The translations under genes were made by a program, and so were the position numbers. The notes below the pieces were generated by a model. That model was not told the DNA's origin and made no database searches. It worked only from the letters and a program-made list of their open reading frames with translations. From Fibrobacter sp. UWR3 (GTDB taxonomy: Bacteria > Fibrobacterota > Fibrobacteria > Fibrobacterales > Fibrobacteraceae): 64,000 bases of DNA. Positions 43,909-52,228 of the stretch are shown in pieces; positions within the stretch are counted from its first letter, which is position 1, and each line of letters begins with the position of its first letter. The DNA lies in NCBI RefSeq assembly GCF_900143055.1, contig NZ_FRCW01000008.1, forward strand, positions 62,001 through 126,000, written 5' to 3'.

Positions 43909-44805
43909 TTATTTTCTCTCGTCTCTCGTCTTTCGTCTCTCGTTTATAATCTCGCGCAAGTCTGCGACCGTAATCTGGTACGGCGTGCGGCAGAAGTCGC
44001 AGATGACTTCCAGCTCCTTGCCTTCGGCTTCGAGTTCCTGCAGGTCCTTGAGCGGGAGCGTTGCAAGCGTCGCCACCATGCGTTCGCGGCTGCAGGGGCA
44101 GTAGGCCTTCGGGTCGATTTCCTTCACGATGTCGATTTCGTACGGCCCGCGCAGCTGGTCCAGCAGCTCGTCCAGGTCAAAACCCTCGGGCGTGTTCATG
44201 TCCTTGAACTTCGGCAGGTTCTGCACGATGACTTCGATGAGGTTGATATCCTTGTCCTCGAGGTCGGGGAAAGCCTCGATATAGAACCCCGCGGCGTAGT
44301 CGAGCTTGCTCGGGTCTTCGCGGTTGAATGCCGCCTCGATGCCCACGGCGGAGCGGATCTGCTCGGACTGCAGCAGGTAGGTGGCGAGGTTCTGGCCCAT
44401 CGAAACGGCGGGCGCCTCGATGATGCTCTCGTGGACACGCTTGCCCTGCTCGTTCAGTTTCACGACCTGCACGCTCTGCGGGATGAGCGCGGGTTCGTTA
44501 CCGCCCACGGCCTGGAGTTCGGCCTGCGGGATCATTGCGCGCACAAGCCCCATCGGCGTCGTGTCGGAAGAAACCTTCGTGATTTCGCCGCCAAAGCGCG
44601 TAGTCAGCGAGACCGTGCCCGCGTACTTGAGGCTTGCGCTCAGGAAAATGCTTGCGATGGAGTTTTCGGCCAAAAGCTTGAGGGCGAACCCCTGTGCGTT
44701 ATGCTGCTTGCCGATTTCGTTCATCGTCGCGGTCAAGTCGACGACAATCAGGCGGAAGGGCGTCTTTTTGCCCGTGGCGCGGATAATGCGGTCCTTGAAA
44801 TTCAT
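43909..44805 (-). CDS. hslO: Hsp33 redox-regulated chaperone
   Basis: A 298-residue HslO protein. The C-terminal redox zinc switch is present: KAYCPCSRERM (CxC) and VICDFCRTPY (CxxC). The N-terminal domain carries RIIRATGKKTPFRLIVVDLT and LLAENSIASIFLSASLKYAG. It is activated by oxidation to hold unfolded proteins. I chose ATG 44805; a GTG two codons upstream is possible. TATATT at 44831-44826 lies about 20 bases before the ATG with no Shine-Dalgarno between. Confidence 0.94.
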   Translation of the reverse strand: MNFKDRIIRATGKKTPFRLIVVDLTATMNEIGKQHNAQGFALKLLAENSIASIFLSASLKYAGTVSLTTRFGGEITKVSSDTTPMGLVRAMIPQAELQAVGGNEPALIPQSVQVVKLNEQGKRVHESIIEAPAVSMGQNLATYLLQSEQIRSAVGIEAAFNREDPSKLDYAAGFYIEAFPDLEDKDINLIEVIVQNLPKFKDMNTPEGFDLDELLDQLRGPYEIDIVKEIDPKAYCPCSRERMVATLATLPLKDLQELEAEGKELEVICDFCRTPYQITVADLREIINERRKTRDERK

Positions 44806-44846
44806 AGGCACAAATGTAGTAAAAAATATAGCCCGAGGGAAGTAGA

Positions 44847-46226
44847 GTGGTATGTGTTGTTATAATTGTACCAGTGGAAAAACAGCTATTTATCAAATTG
44901 ATTCAACCCAAGATGCATCGTCGTCCAATGGATACGGACATAAAGTTGCACATGGCACCTCCTTTGGGCCTGCTCACGATTGTGAATCTGGTCAGGAAAG
45001 AGCACAGGGTGCAACTGGAAAATGAAAATATTCAGCAAATTCATTATGATGATGCGCCTGATATTGTTGGAATATCGGTTACGGTTGACACCTTGCCGAG
45101 GGCCATCGAGATAGCGCGACATTTTCGTGAAAAAGGCTCCATTGTTGTTGCTGGGGGAATTCATGTGACGACCGCCTTTGATACGATCCCGGCAAATGCT
45201 TTTGATGTGCTTTGCATTGGCGCTGCAGAAGGCACTTGGCCGGAGATTATAAAGGATTTTCTGGACAACAATCTGAAGCCTGTCTATCGCTGCCCAAAAC
45301 TGCAAGATGGAAACCTTGTAGTTTCTCCTGCATACGATTTCTTCAAGAAAGGCGAATACTTATACTGTCATGTCGTTCACACAAGCAGGGGTTGTCCTTT
45401 TAGGTGTGATTTTTGCTATAACAGCGCTAAAGCGCATCAATACCTAAATCGCAATATTCAGGATGTCTTGGCGGATATTAGGGCGGTTCATTCGAGACAC
45501 ATCATGTTTATCGATGATAATTTTGCGGGGAACCCAATATGGACAAAACAGTTCCTGAAAGAAATTATGCCGTTGCGATTAAAGTGGAGGGCGGCCGTGT
45601 CCATCAATGCGGCATTCGATGATGAATTGCTTGACTTGATGAAAAAATCAGGATGTCAAAGTCTGTTTATCGGTTTTGAAAGTATCAATCCGGATTCTGT
45701 AAGCGGGGTTCACAAAGTTCAGAACCACACGCAGGAATATGAGAAAGCGATAAGGGCTATTCATGAAAGGGGTATCATGATTAACGCTAGTTTCGTCTTT
45801 GGGCTGGATGGCGATACGCCAGAAGTCTTTAAGTCGACTCTAGATTGGATTGTGAAAAATAAGATTGAAACGGTCACATCCCATATTCTGACGCCTTATC
45901 CGGGAACGGCTCTCTATGACAGGATGAAATCGGAAGGAAGAATCCTTACCGATGACTTGACCCTTTACAATACGGCTCATGTGGTTTATCAACCAAGAGG
46001 AATGACTAGGCAGGAATTGTATCAAGGGTATCATTGGATTTATAAAGAAATATATAGCTTGAAAAATATATGGAGACGTCGTCCGGAGTCTAAGGGCATA
46101 AGAGCAGCCTACTTTACATTTAATCTTTTATACCGGAAGTATGGAAAGTTTACCGATATGCTCTGCCATTTGATATCGTATGAAAAAATAGGGGCGATTG
46201 CGGAACGAATAGCGAAGTCGGTCTAA
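44847..46226 (+). CDS. B12-binding-domain radical SAM enzyme
   Basis: A 459-residue protein of the BchE/HpnR/DUF4070 type. The N-terminal Rossmann-like B12 domain (PPLGLLTIVNLVR, DIVGISVTVDTLPRA, IVVAGGIHVTTAF) lacks a recognisable DxHxxG, so cobalamin would be base-off without His ligand or absent. The radical SAM motif is TSRGCPFRCDFCYNS (CxxxCxxC), then IMFIDDNFAGNP and LFIGFESINPDS. GTG 44847 is preceded by GAGGGA; GTG 44874 (MEKQLFIKLIQPKM) is an alternative. The gene is clearly more AT-rich than its neighbours and may have been acquired. Substrate unknown. Confidence 0.87.
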   Translation: MVCVVIIVPVEKQLFIKLIQPKMHRRPMDTDIKLHMAPPLGLLTIVNLVRKEHRVQLENENIQQIHYDDAPDIVGISVTVDTLPRAIEIARHFREKGSIVVAGGIHVTTAFDTIPANAFDVLCIGAAEGTWPEIIKDFLDNNLKPVYRCPKLQDGNLVVSPAYDFFKKGEYLYCHVVHTSRGCPFRCDFCYNSAKAHQYLNRNIQDVLADIRAVHSRHIMFIDDNFAGNPIWTKQFLKEIMPLRLKWRAAVSINAAFDDELLDLMKKSGCQSLFIGFESINPDSVSGVHKVQNHTQEYEKAIRAIHERGIMINASFVFGLDGDTPEVFKSTLDWIVKNKIETVTSHILTPYPGTALYDRMKSEGRILTDDLTLYNTAHVVYQPRGMTRQELYQGYHWIYKEIYSLKNIWRRRPESKGIRAAYFTFNLLYRKYGKFTDMLCHLISYEKIGAIAERIAKSV

Positions 46227-46273
46227 GATGAATAGTCTTTGAATTTATTATTTTCCTCAAAAAGAGGTTCAAT

Positions 46274-46819
46274 ATGCAGATTCTTTTTCTTATGGCCGAT
46301 GGTTTCGAGGAAACCGAATTCGTCACACCGTTCGACTACCTGCAGCGGGCGGGTTTCGAGGTAGCGCTTGCGTGCGTTTCGGGCGATTCGTTCGTGACGG
46401 GTGCCCACGGGCTCAAGATTGCGGCAGATTTTGCACTTTCGGGTGCCGACACATCAAAGTTCGATGCCGTTCTCCTGCCGGGTGGCGGTCCGGGCGTGCA
46501 GCGCCTCAAGGCATCTGCCGACGTGGAACGCGTCGTTTGCGACTTCAACGACAAGAACAAGTGGATTTTCGCCATCTGCGCGGCCCCGCTCGTGCTGAGC
46601 AAGGCCGGGCTTCTTGTGGACCGCACGGCGACATGCTTCCCGGGTTGCGAAGTTGAACTTGTCTGCAGCAAGTTTGTGGAAGACCGCGTGGTGGTGGACG
46701 GCAATATCGTCACGAGCCGCGGGGCCGGAACCGCCGAGGAATTCGCGTTCGAGTGCATCGCGCAGCTGGGCGGGCGCGATTTGTCCGAAAAAATCCGCAA
46801 GCAGGTCGTGGCCCGCTAG
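46274..46819 (+). CDS. DJ-1/YajL-family protein
   Basis: A 181-residue DJ-1/PfpI superfamily protein. The reactive Cys is C102 in FAICAAPLVLSKAG, the partner Glu is in ADGFEETEFVTP near residue 13, and LPGGGPGVQRL matches the family loop. It belongs to the thiJ/YajL branch linked to oxidative or glyoxal stress; the exact activity is debated. AAAGAGG precedes the ATG. Confidence 0.92.
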   Translation: MQILFLMADGFEETEFVTPFDYLQRAGFEVALACVSGDSFVTGAHGLKIAADFALSGADTSKFDAVLLPGGGPGVQRLKASADVERVVCDFNDKNKWIFAICAAPLVLSKAGLLVDRTATCFPGCEVELVCSKFVEDRVVVDGNIVTSRGAGTAEEFAFECIAQLGGRDLSEKIRKQVVAR

Positions 46820-46828
46820 GCGTTTTTG

Positions 46829-46834
46829 TATATT
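46829..46834 (+). promoter_or_regulatory. -10 box (TATATT)
   Basis: TTTTTGTATATTG directly after the DJ-1 gene and 29 bases before the next ATG. Confidence 0.55.
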
Positions 46835-46862
46835 GTTCACATAAACAACAAACGAGGAATTT

Positions 46863-47291
46863 ATGAAGTTTACTCATGCTTTGATTCTTGCAAGTTCGCT
46901 CGCATTTTTCGCTTGCGGTGACGATGAATCCTCCACCGGTCCGAGCAACAACGATACTGCGGACTGCTCCGTGACCGACGGTGTGAAGGTCGTTTCCCCG
47001 AAGGGCGGCGAGGAATTCAAGGTGGGCGAGACCATCAAGGTCGTGTTCGGCTCCGACATGGATTTTGGCGGCTTCGGTGTTGAGCTCCGCTTCGACGAGG
47101 GCGCGAAGAAGGTGAACCTGCTCGAAGAAAGCATCGACGACGCTGTAATCGATGGCAAGACCTGCAACGAGTACAGCATCAAGCTGGATGCCGAGGGCAT
47201 TGTTGCGGCAGACGACGCCTACATCTACGTCTACCCGTATTCCAAGCAGTCCAAGGCGGGCAAGTCCGGGACCTTCAAGGTCAAGGAGTAA
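46863..47291 (+). CDS. small lipoprotein with Kre9/KNH-like domain
   Basis: A 142-residue lipoprotein (lipobox AFFAC, lipid Cys18, then GDDESSTGPS). The mature domain starts VKVVSPKGGEEFKVGETIKV, the hallmark of the Ser-Thr-rich/KNH-like beta-sandwich, and ends SGTFKVKE. Its stop overlaps the epimerase start (TAATG), so the three genes to 49509 form one operon. Confidence 0.82.
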   Translation: MKFTHALILASSLAFFACGDDESSTGPSNNDTADCSVTDGVKVVSPKGGEEFKVGETIKVVFGSDMDFGGFGVELRFDEGAKKVNLLEESIDDAVIDGKTCNEYSIKLDAEGIVAADDAYIYVYPYSKQSKAGKSGTFKVKE

Positions 47292-48517
47292 TGACCCCCC
47301 GCTTCGACGACAGTAGTTTCACCGTGGCCATCGTGGGCTGCGGTGGTTTTATCGGTAGCCATTTGCTCGACGCCGTGCTGGAACGTACCCGCTGGCGCGT
47401 TTTTGGCGTGGATCTCGATTTCTACAGGCTGCAACACCGCTTGAACCATGAGCGGTGCGAGTTCCTGTGTGCGGATTTGGCCGACCCCGCTGTCGTGGAG
47501 CGCATCGCGCAGTTTCCGCTGGTGGTGAACCTCGCGGCCATCTGTACGCCGAGCCGCTACATGGGGGAGGCGTGCGAGGTTATCCGGAGCAACTACGACC
47601 ATCCGGCGGCCTTGGCCGAGGCGTGCGCGAAGAGCGGGGCCTGGCTCGTGCATTTTTCCACGTCTGAGATTTACGGGAAGACTGCTGCCGATTCGGGCGA
47701 GTTGGTGGAAGATTCGACGCCTGCCGTGTTCGGGCCCGTTACCGCGAGCCGCTGGAGCTATGCGACGGCGAAGCTCCTGGCGGAACGGTTTATCGCGGGT
47801 CTGCCCGGCCTGCGCTGGACGGTGGTGCGCCCGTTCAATTTTGTCGGGCCGTACATGGACTTTATGCCGGGCGTGGACGGCGAGGGAATCCCGCGGGTAC
47901 TCGCGAACTTTTCGACGGCGCTTTTGCGGGGCGAACCCCTGAAGCTCGTGAACGGCGGGAAGGCGAAGCGCTGCTTTACGAGCGTGCACGACGCGATTGA
48001 TTTCTTGTTTGCGCTGTTCGATGCTGGACTTGGATGCGCGTTGAGTTTTGGTGTCGGTGATTCGCCGGATGCTGGTTGTAAAACCGCGGCGGGCGCTGGT
48101 CACTCGGGTCGAGATGCCGTGGGTGTATCGAAGGTAGGTGCCGCGCCGAATGCTAGCGAATTGAAGGTAGGTTCTGCGCCTGGTGCTAGCGAATTGAAGG
48201 TAGGTGCCGCGCCGGACGCTGGTGTATTCTCGCAGGCGTTCAATGTGGGGAATGCTGAGAACGAGGTTTCGATTGCGGAACTGGCGCAGAAAATGCGCGC
48301 GATTTTCGCGAAGGTGCGCGGGGTCGATGTCTCTACGTTGCCGGAACCGCAAAGCGTTTCGGGCGAGGAATACTACGGCGCGGGTTATGACGATTCGATG
48401 CGTCGCATGCCCTCGATTGCGAAGGCCGAGCGCCTGCTCGGGTTCAGGGCGCGCATCCCGCTCGACACGGCTCTGGAAGAATCGCTCTCCTGGTTCGTGA
48501 TGCATTATTCCGTTTAA
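47291..48517 (+). CDS. NAD-dependent epimerase/decarboxylase, ArnA-dehydrogenase-like
   Basis: A 408-residue extended SDR. The NAD motif is IVGCGGFIGSHLLDAVL, with LVVNLAAICTPSRYMG, the Ser/Tyr/Lys site (FSTSEIYGKT and SRWSYATAKLLAER), RPFNFVGPYMD and LVNGGKAKRCFTSVHDAID, all close to the ArnA C-terminal UDP-GlcA decarboxylase. Residues about 258-312 are a foreign low-complexity insert with three 11-residue units (KVGAAPNASEL type, 33-base period at 48131-48222). The next gene is a DPM/ArnC-like glycosyltransferase, so the pair may make and attach a sugar to a polyprenyl phosphate or lipid. Confidence 0.87.
   Translation: MTPRFDDSSFTVAIVGCGGFIGSHLLDAVLERTRWRVFGVDLDFYRLQHRLNHERCEFLCADLADPAVVERIAQFPLVVNLAAICTPSRYMGEACEVIRSNYDHPAALAEACAKSGAWLVHFSTSEIYGKTAADSGELVEDSTPAVFGPVTASRWSYATAKLLAERFIAGLPGLRWTVVRPFNFVGPYMDFMPGVDGEGIPRVLANFSTALLRGEPLKLVNGGKAKRCFTSVHDAIDFLFALFDAGLGCALSFGVGDSPDAGCKTAAGAGHSGRDAVGVSKVGAAPNASELKVGSAPGASELKVGAAPDAGVFSQAFNVGNAENEVSIAELAQKMRAIFAKVRGVDVSTLPEPQSVSGEEYYGAGYDDSMRRMPSIAKAERLLGFRARIPLDTALEESLSWFVMHYSV
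48131..48222 (+). repeat. 33-base in-frame tandem repeat in the epimerase gene
   Basis: AAGGTAGGTGCCGCGCC begins units at 48131, 48164 and 48197, each 33 bases (11 codons), the third cut short. Confidence 0.9.
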
Positions 48518-48519
48518 CA

Positions 48520-49509
48520 ATGATTCCCGACTACTTCATCTTTGTCCCTGCATACAATGTCGCCGCGACTCTCGCCGGCGTGCTGGGGCGCATTCCTCCC
48601 GCGGTCATGGAACGCGCGCAGGTGCTCGTGATTGACGACGGCTCGAAGGACGATACGCGCGGGGTTTATGAAACGTTTGTCGCTAAATCGGCGGGTGTCG
48701 CGGGGGAGGCAAGTGCCGCGGACAGTGAAGTCGCGGGTAATGCAATCGCGGGTACCAACTGTGTTGGCAATGGAGTTGCTGGTAATAGCCGCGCCGCTCC
48801 AAGTTTGGCATGCACGGACAGTGACTGCACGGGAGATAACCGCGCCGCTCCAGGTTTGGCATGCGCGGACCACCTGCAGTACATGCGTTTCGAGAGGAAC
48901 TTGGGTTACGGAGCCGTGGTGAAGCGCGGAATATCCGAAGGGCTGCGATCCGGTGCAAAATACATCGCTTGCCTGCATGGCGACGGGCAGTACCCTGCAG
49001 AACAACTTGGCGAATTCTTCGCGCATCTTGAAACCGCGGGCAACCCGCCCGAAAATGCCGCACCCGAAAATACCGCACCCGAATTTGACCCGTGCGGCCA
49101 ACCCGAGGTAGGTGCGCCAGCAGGCAATTCTCCCGCAATCGCTCTGGTGCAAGGCTCGCGCCGCCTCGTCCCGGGGGCAGCCCGTGCCGGCAACATGCCC
49201 CTCCACAAGCGCATCGGCGGCGCGTTCCTTACGGCGCTCGAAAACATCGCTTTCCGGCAAAAACTTACAGACCGCCACAGCGGTTTCATCGTCTACAATG
49301 CGGAATTTTTGAAGACGCTTGACCTCGCGAAACTCAGCCCGAGCTTCGACATCGATTTGGAAATAATCTCCATCGCCGACGCCCGCGGGTGGCGACTGGC
49401 CGAACTCCCGATACCCACGCGCTATGCCGGCGAAAAATCCAACCTGAACGTCGTTACCTACGGCCTGCGCGTCTTGCGGCAAATTGCTCGCCGCATTTGC
49501 ATGCGGTAA
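48520..49509 (+). CDS. glycosyltransferase family 2, DPM/ArnC-like
   Basis: A 329-residue GT-A enzyme. The core has IFVPAYNVAATLAGVL, VLVIDDGSKDDTR, RNLGYGAVVKRGISEG, CLHGDGQYPAEQL (metal DxD-like GDGQ) and SGFIVYNAEFL, with C-terminal IPTRYAGEKSNL as in polyprenyl-phosphate glycosyltransferases. The core is broken by inserts: residues about 55-118 and 170-205 are repeat-coded (VAGNA, IAGTN; RAAPSLAC twice; PENAA, PENTA). These lie between core strands, probably as surface loops. It starts 2 bases after the epimerase stop. Confidence 0.87.
   Translation: MIPDYFIFVPAYNVAATLAGVLGRIPPAVMERAQVLVIDDGSKDDTRGVYETFVAKSAGVAGEASAADSEVAGNAIAGTNCVGNGVAGNSRAAPSLACTDSDCTGDNRAAPGLACADHLQYMRFERNLGYGAVVKRGISEGLRSGAKYIACLHGDGQYPAEQLGEFFAHLETAGNPPENAAPENTAPEFDPCGQPEVGAPAGNSPAIALVQGSRRLVPGAARAGNMPLHKRIGGAFLTALENIAFRQKLTDRHSGFIVYNAEFLKTLDLAKLSPSFDIDLEIISIADARGWRLAELPIPTRYAGEKSNLNVVTYGLRVLRQIARRICMR
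48730..48875 (+). repeat. 15-base and 51-base in-frame repeats in the glycosyltransferase gene
   Basis: Four 15-base units from 48730 (GTCGCGGGTAATGCA type, ending 48789) run into a 51-base duplication (CCGCGCCGCTCCA at 48789 and 48840). All periods are multiples of three and keep the frame. Confidence 0.85.
49048..49092 (+). repeat. second 15-base in-frame repeat in the glycosyltransferase gene
   Basis: CCCGAAAATGCCGCA, CCCGAAAATACCGCA, CCCGAATTTGAC: PENAA, PENTA, PEFD. Confidence 0.85.
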
Positions 49510-50094
49510 GGCTCATTTCGCGCGCATCTCGCAACCTTCGTTTCAACAACATTCGCACCCCGAAATCGCGAAAGTGGCGGTGAAAACCGTAAAAAATCTC
49601 TCATTTCACCGCCAAAAATTACTTTGTGTGTAGTAAAAGACGCGGAACGCTCAAAAATTCGCTCGATTTTTTGCCGGTTTCCCTCATTCCGGCGGTGAAA
49701 TTGCCTGAAAATCTCCTTTTTCACCGCCACGGACCTACATTTTTTGCCATGAAACTACATACAACATAACAAAGTGGCGGTGAAAACAGCAAAAAATTCC
49801 CGATTTCACCGCCACAAATGCAATTTACACCTCTAAAAGCGCCTTTCCCGCGTTTTCCCGCGCTTTCTCGCGCATCCTAAGCCCCAAACCGCGCCCAAAC
49901 GCTTCCAAACTGCGCTCCAGACAACCCGAGAGCCTCCAAATCGTCCTGTTTTTCAAAACTCTCAGCCGACTGTATGTGCCTTTTTTTTTACATTCTCCAG
50001 CGTGACCTGATACCAAACCCGATATCAGGCCCGCCTTATGAGACCCGCCATACGTCTTGTCTCTCACATGGCCCGACAACAAAAAGGAGAAAGT
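49510..50094. other. intergenic region holding inverted-repeat array 3
   Basis: A long gap of 585 bases. Array 3 spans 49573-49815. From 49816 to 50094 no gene is supported; the part before 50095 contains GGAGA and an upstream TTTTTTTTTACATTC. The small reading frames here have no ribosome sites. Confidence 0.7.
49573..49815. repeat. variable-stem inverted-repeat array 3 (stem GTGGCGGTGAAA)
   Basis: Unit 1: GGCGGTGAAA 49576-49585 and TTTCACCGCC 49604-49613. Unit 2: 49691-49700 and 49719-49728. Unit 3: GTGGCGGTGAAA 49774-49785 and TTTCACCGCCAC 49804-49815. All arms are perfect and all spacers are 18 nt with a central A run. AAAATTACTTTGT follows unit 1 at 49615-49627 and AACAAAGT precedes unit 3. 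Confidence 0.88.
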
Positions 50095-51276
50095 ATGAAA
50101 AAGCCCCTTCTTGCATTACTCGTCGCTTCTGTCGCCCTTCTTTCGGGCTGCGCAAAGACCATGCAACTGAACGATCCTGCGCTCTACGACCAGTACCTCA
50201 CCAGGACTTACAACCAGCCTCACCATGTGTGCTACAACGCAGTCATCAGGACCTTTGTGGGCAGGGGAGTCGAGCTTACCAAGGCCGACCCGATGGCGGG
50301 CCGAATCGTGACGGAAAGGCACCTCGCCATGCTCTACGCCGGGTACGGGATGGTCGGCACGATATCGCACCGTTATTACATCGACGTGACGGGCGACAAG
50401 AAGAGGTGCACCATCAAGGTCACCAAGTATAAGGCCTGGAAGGGCGACAACGAAGTTCCCTATGTGGATGTCGACCAGATTTACAACTATTACTGGGCGC
50501 CCCTGTTCGGAGGTTTCGAGAGCAACTTCGAAGAAGACGAAGACGACGCCATCCGCTCCAGCAAGGATCTCGATGCGGTCATAAACCAGCACTACCAGGA
50601 ACTCGACGACATCTACAAGCAGTACAAAAAAGACACGAAAAAGAAGTTCGAGGGCCGTGTCATGCTGAAGTTCACCATCGCGGCAAGCGGGAACATCATC
50701 GACATTTCTATCGAGGGCACGACGACAGGCGAACTTGAATTTGACCAGCAAATCAAGGAGGCCGTCAGCAAATGGGACTTTGGCGAGATCCCGGGGAGCA
50801 ACAACAAGACTCTGATTGTCCCGTTCGATTTCTCGGACACTGCTGGCGATTCCGGCAAAAAAGGTGGACGTCGGGTCAAGGGCGACGGCGATAAGCTCGG
50901 CGGTTCCGCGAAAAACGGCAGCGGGGGTATCGGTGACGCGAATGTGGGCGGCCACGCGACTGCGCAGGAGAATGAAGTCAAGGCCAAGGGCCCCCGCTCG
51001 GCTGCCGACATCATGAAGGTCGTGAAGAATCGCACTCCGGCGCTCAGAAGCATCTACAACAAGTACAGGGAAAACGACCCGAGTTTCGAGGGCAGAGTCG
51101 TCCTGAAGTTTACGATTGGCCCGGATGGCAAGGTCGTTTCTATGTCCATTAAGTCATCTACGACAAACAACGCCAAGTTTGACGAGGAAATCAAGAAGAA
51201 AGTCAGTGAATGGAACTTTGGCGAGGCCGGTGCCGGCAACACCACGGTGACAATCCCGTTCGTCTTCTCGGAATAA
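50095..51276 (+). CDS. lipoprotein with two AgmX/PglI-type TonB-like C-terminal domains
   Basis: A 393-residue lipoprotein (lipobox LLSGC, Cys about 20; AAAGGAGAAAGT precedes the ATG). Residues 21-160 form an unassigned domain (LNDPALYDQYLTRTYNQPHH). Two repeats of an AgmX/PglI C-terminal-like TonB fold follow: GRVMLKFTIAASGNIIDISI...WDFGEIPG and GRVVLKFTIGPDGKVVSMSI...WNFGEAGAG, joined by a Gly-rich linker. In related proteins these domains sit in gliding or envelope machines. The next gene begins 35 bases later. Confidence 0.82.
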   Translation: MKKPLLALLVASVALLSGCAKTMQLNDPALYDQYLTRTYNQPHHVCYNAVIRTFVGRGVELTKADPMAGRIVTERHLAMLYAGYGMVGTISHRYYIDVTGDKKRCTIKVTKYKAWKGDNEVPYVDVDQIYNYYWAPLFGGFESNFEEDEDDAIRSSKDLDAVINQHYQELDDIYKQYKKDTKKKFEGRVMLKFTIAASGNIIDISIEGTTTGELEFDQQIKEAVSKWDFGEIPGSNNKTLIVPFDFSDTAGDSGKKGGRRVKGDGDKLGGSAKNGSGGIGDANVGGHATAQENEVKAKGPRSAADIMKVVKNRTPALRSIYNKYRENDPSFEGRVVLKFTIGPDGKVVSMSIKSSTTNNAKFDEEIKKKVSEWNFGEAGAGNTTVTIPFVFSE

Positions 51277-51311
51277 ACTTCGCGTTATGCGTACAAAGTA
51301 AGGAGCCACAA

Positions 51312-52199
51312 ATGCGACTTCTGGCAACGATCTTTCTTTTGCTCGTATGCGCTTCGGGTGCATTCGCGACGCATGTCGCCGTGCTCGAGACGGGCGTAGC
51401 CCCTGCGGTAAAGAAGAAGGTGACGCTCTCCGACAGGCAGTACCTCACGAACGTATTGCGCGAGGAAGCCGTCAAGCAACTCCCCGCAGAAGACGGCTAC
51501 ACCATCATGACGCGTGACAACATCTCTGCGATGCTCCCGCCGGGGAAGGCCATCGAGGACTGCGAGGGTAGTTGCCTTGCGGAGACGGGCCGGAACATTT
51601 CTGCCGATTTCGTGTGCCAGGCGCGCGTGAGCAGCTTCGGCTCGAAACTTGCCCTCTCGGCAGAAATCTACGAGACTGCGGGCAACAAACTCGTGGCGAG
51701 TTTCAACGGGAACGGCAAGAATGTGGAGGCTCTACTGAAGGTTATCAAGGAGAACGCTCCGGAATTCTTCGGCAAGGTGAAATCCAACAGGAATGCAGGT
51801 TCCGGCGGTATCGGCGAGGCCAGCAGCGTTGACCCCGATGCAAATGAAGATGCGGAGGAAGATGCGGATAAGCTCGCAGTCACTCCCGCTAAGGATGTGC
51901 AGTTTGACGATGATGACGATGACATGCCCAGGTCGAACAAGCCCATCAACGAAGTCCCTGCGGTTAAGAACACCCAGAACAGGGTATGGATCCGTTGGGG
52001 GCTTATTGGTGGCGGAAGCGTTTTGCTCACGACGGGTATAGTGCTTGCCGCTATGGGGAGCACAGACACCACGACCGAATATGATTACGAGACATTTGAG
52101 GAGAAAACCGTTGATAACGGCAATGGCACAAAACTCGGCATCGGGATTGCCTTGTCCATCATCGGAGCCGCCGGTATTGTCGTGGGGTTCTGCTTCTAG
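51312..52199 (+). CDS. exported protein, LpoB/CsgG-like N-domain and C-terminal membrane hairpin
   Basis: A 295-residue protein with signal peptide (FLLLVCASGAFA). Residues 20-150 resemble the CsgG/LpoB 'pathway-specific' fold: HVAVLETGVAP, YTIMTRDNISAMLPPG, AETGRNISADFVCQARVSSF, LALSAEIYETAGNKLVASF. An acidic linker (FDDDDDDMPRS) leads to two hydrophobic segments (IRWGLIGGGSVLLTTGIVLA and LGIGIALSIIGAAGIVVGF). It follows the AgmX-like lipoprotein with its own AAGGAG and probably shares a transcript. Function not known. Confidence 0.78.
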   Translation: MRLLATIFLLLVCASGAFATHVAVLETGVAPAVKKKVTLSDRQYLTNVLREEAVKQLPAEDGYTIMTRDNISAMLPPGKAIEDCEGSCLAETGRNISADFVCQARVSSFGSKLALSAEIYETAGNKLVASFNGNGKNVEALLKVIKENAPEFFGKVKSNRNAGSGGIGEASSVDPDANEDAEEDADKLAVTPAKDVQFDDDDDDMPRSNKPINEVPAVKNTQNRVWIRWGLIGGGSVLLTTGIVLAAMGSTDTTTEYDYETFEEKTVDNGNGTKLGIGIALSIIGAAGIVVGFCF

Positions 52200-52228
52200 C
52201 CGGCGCTCATGCTGGATTTTTGCCCAAA

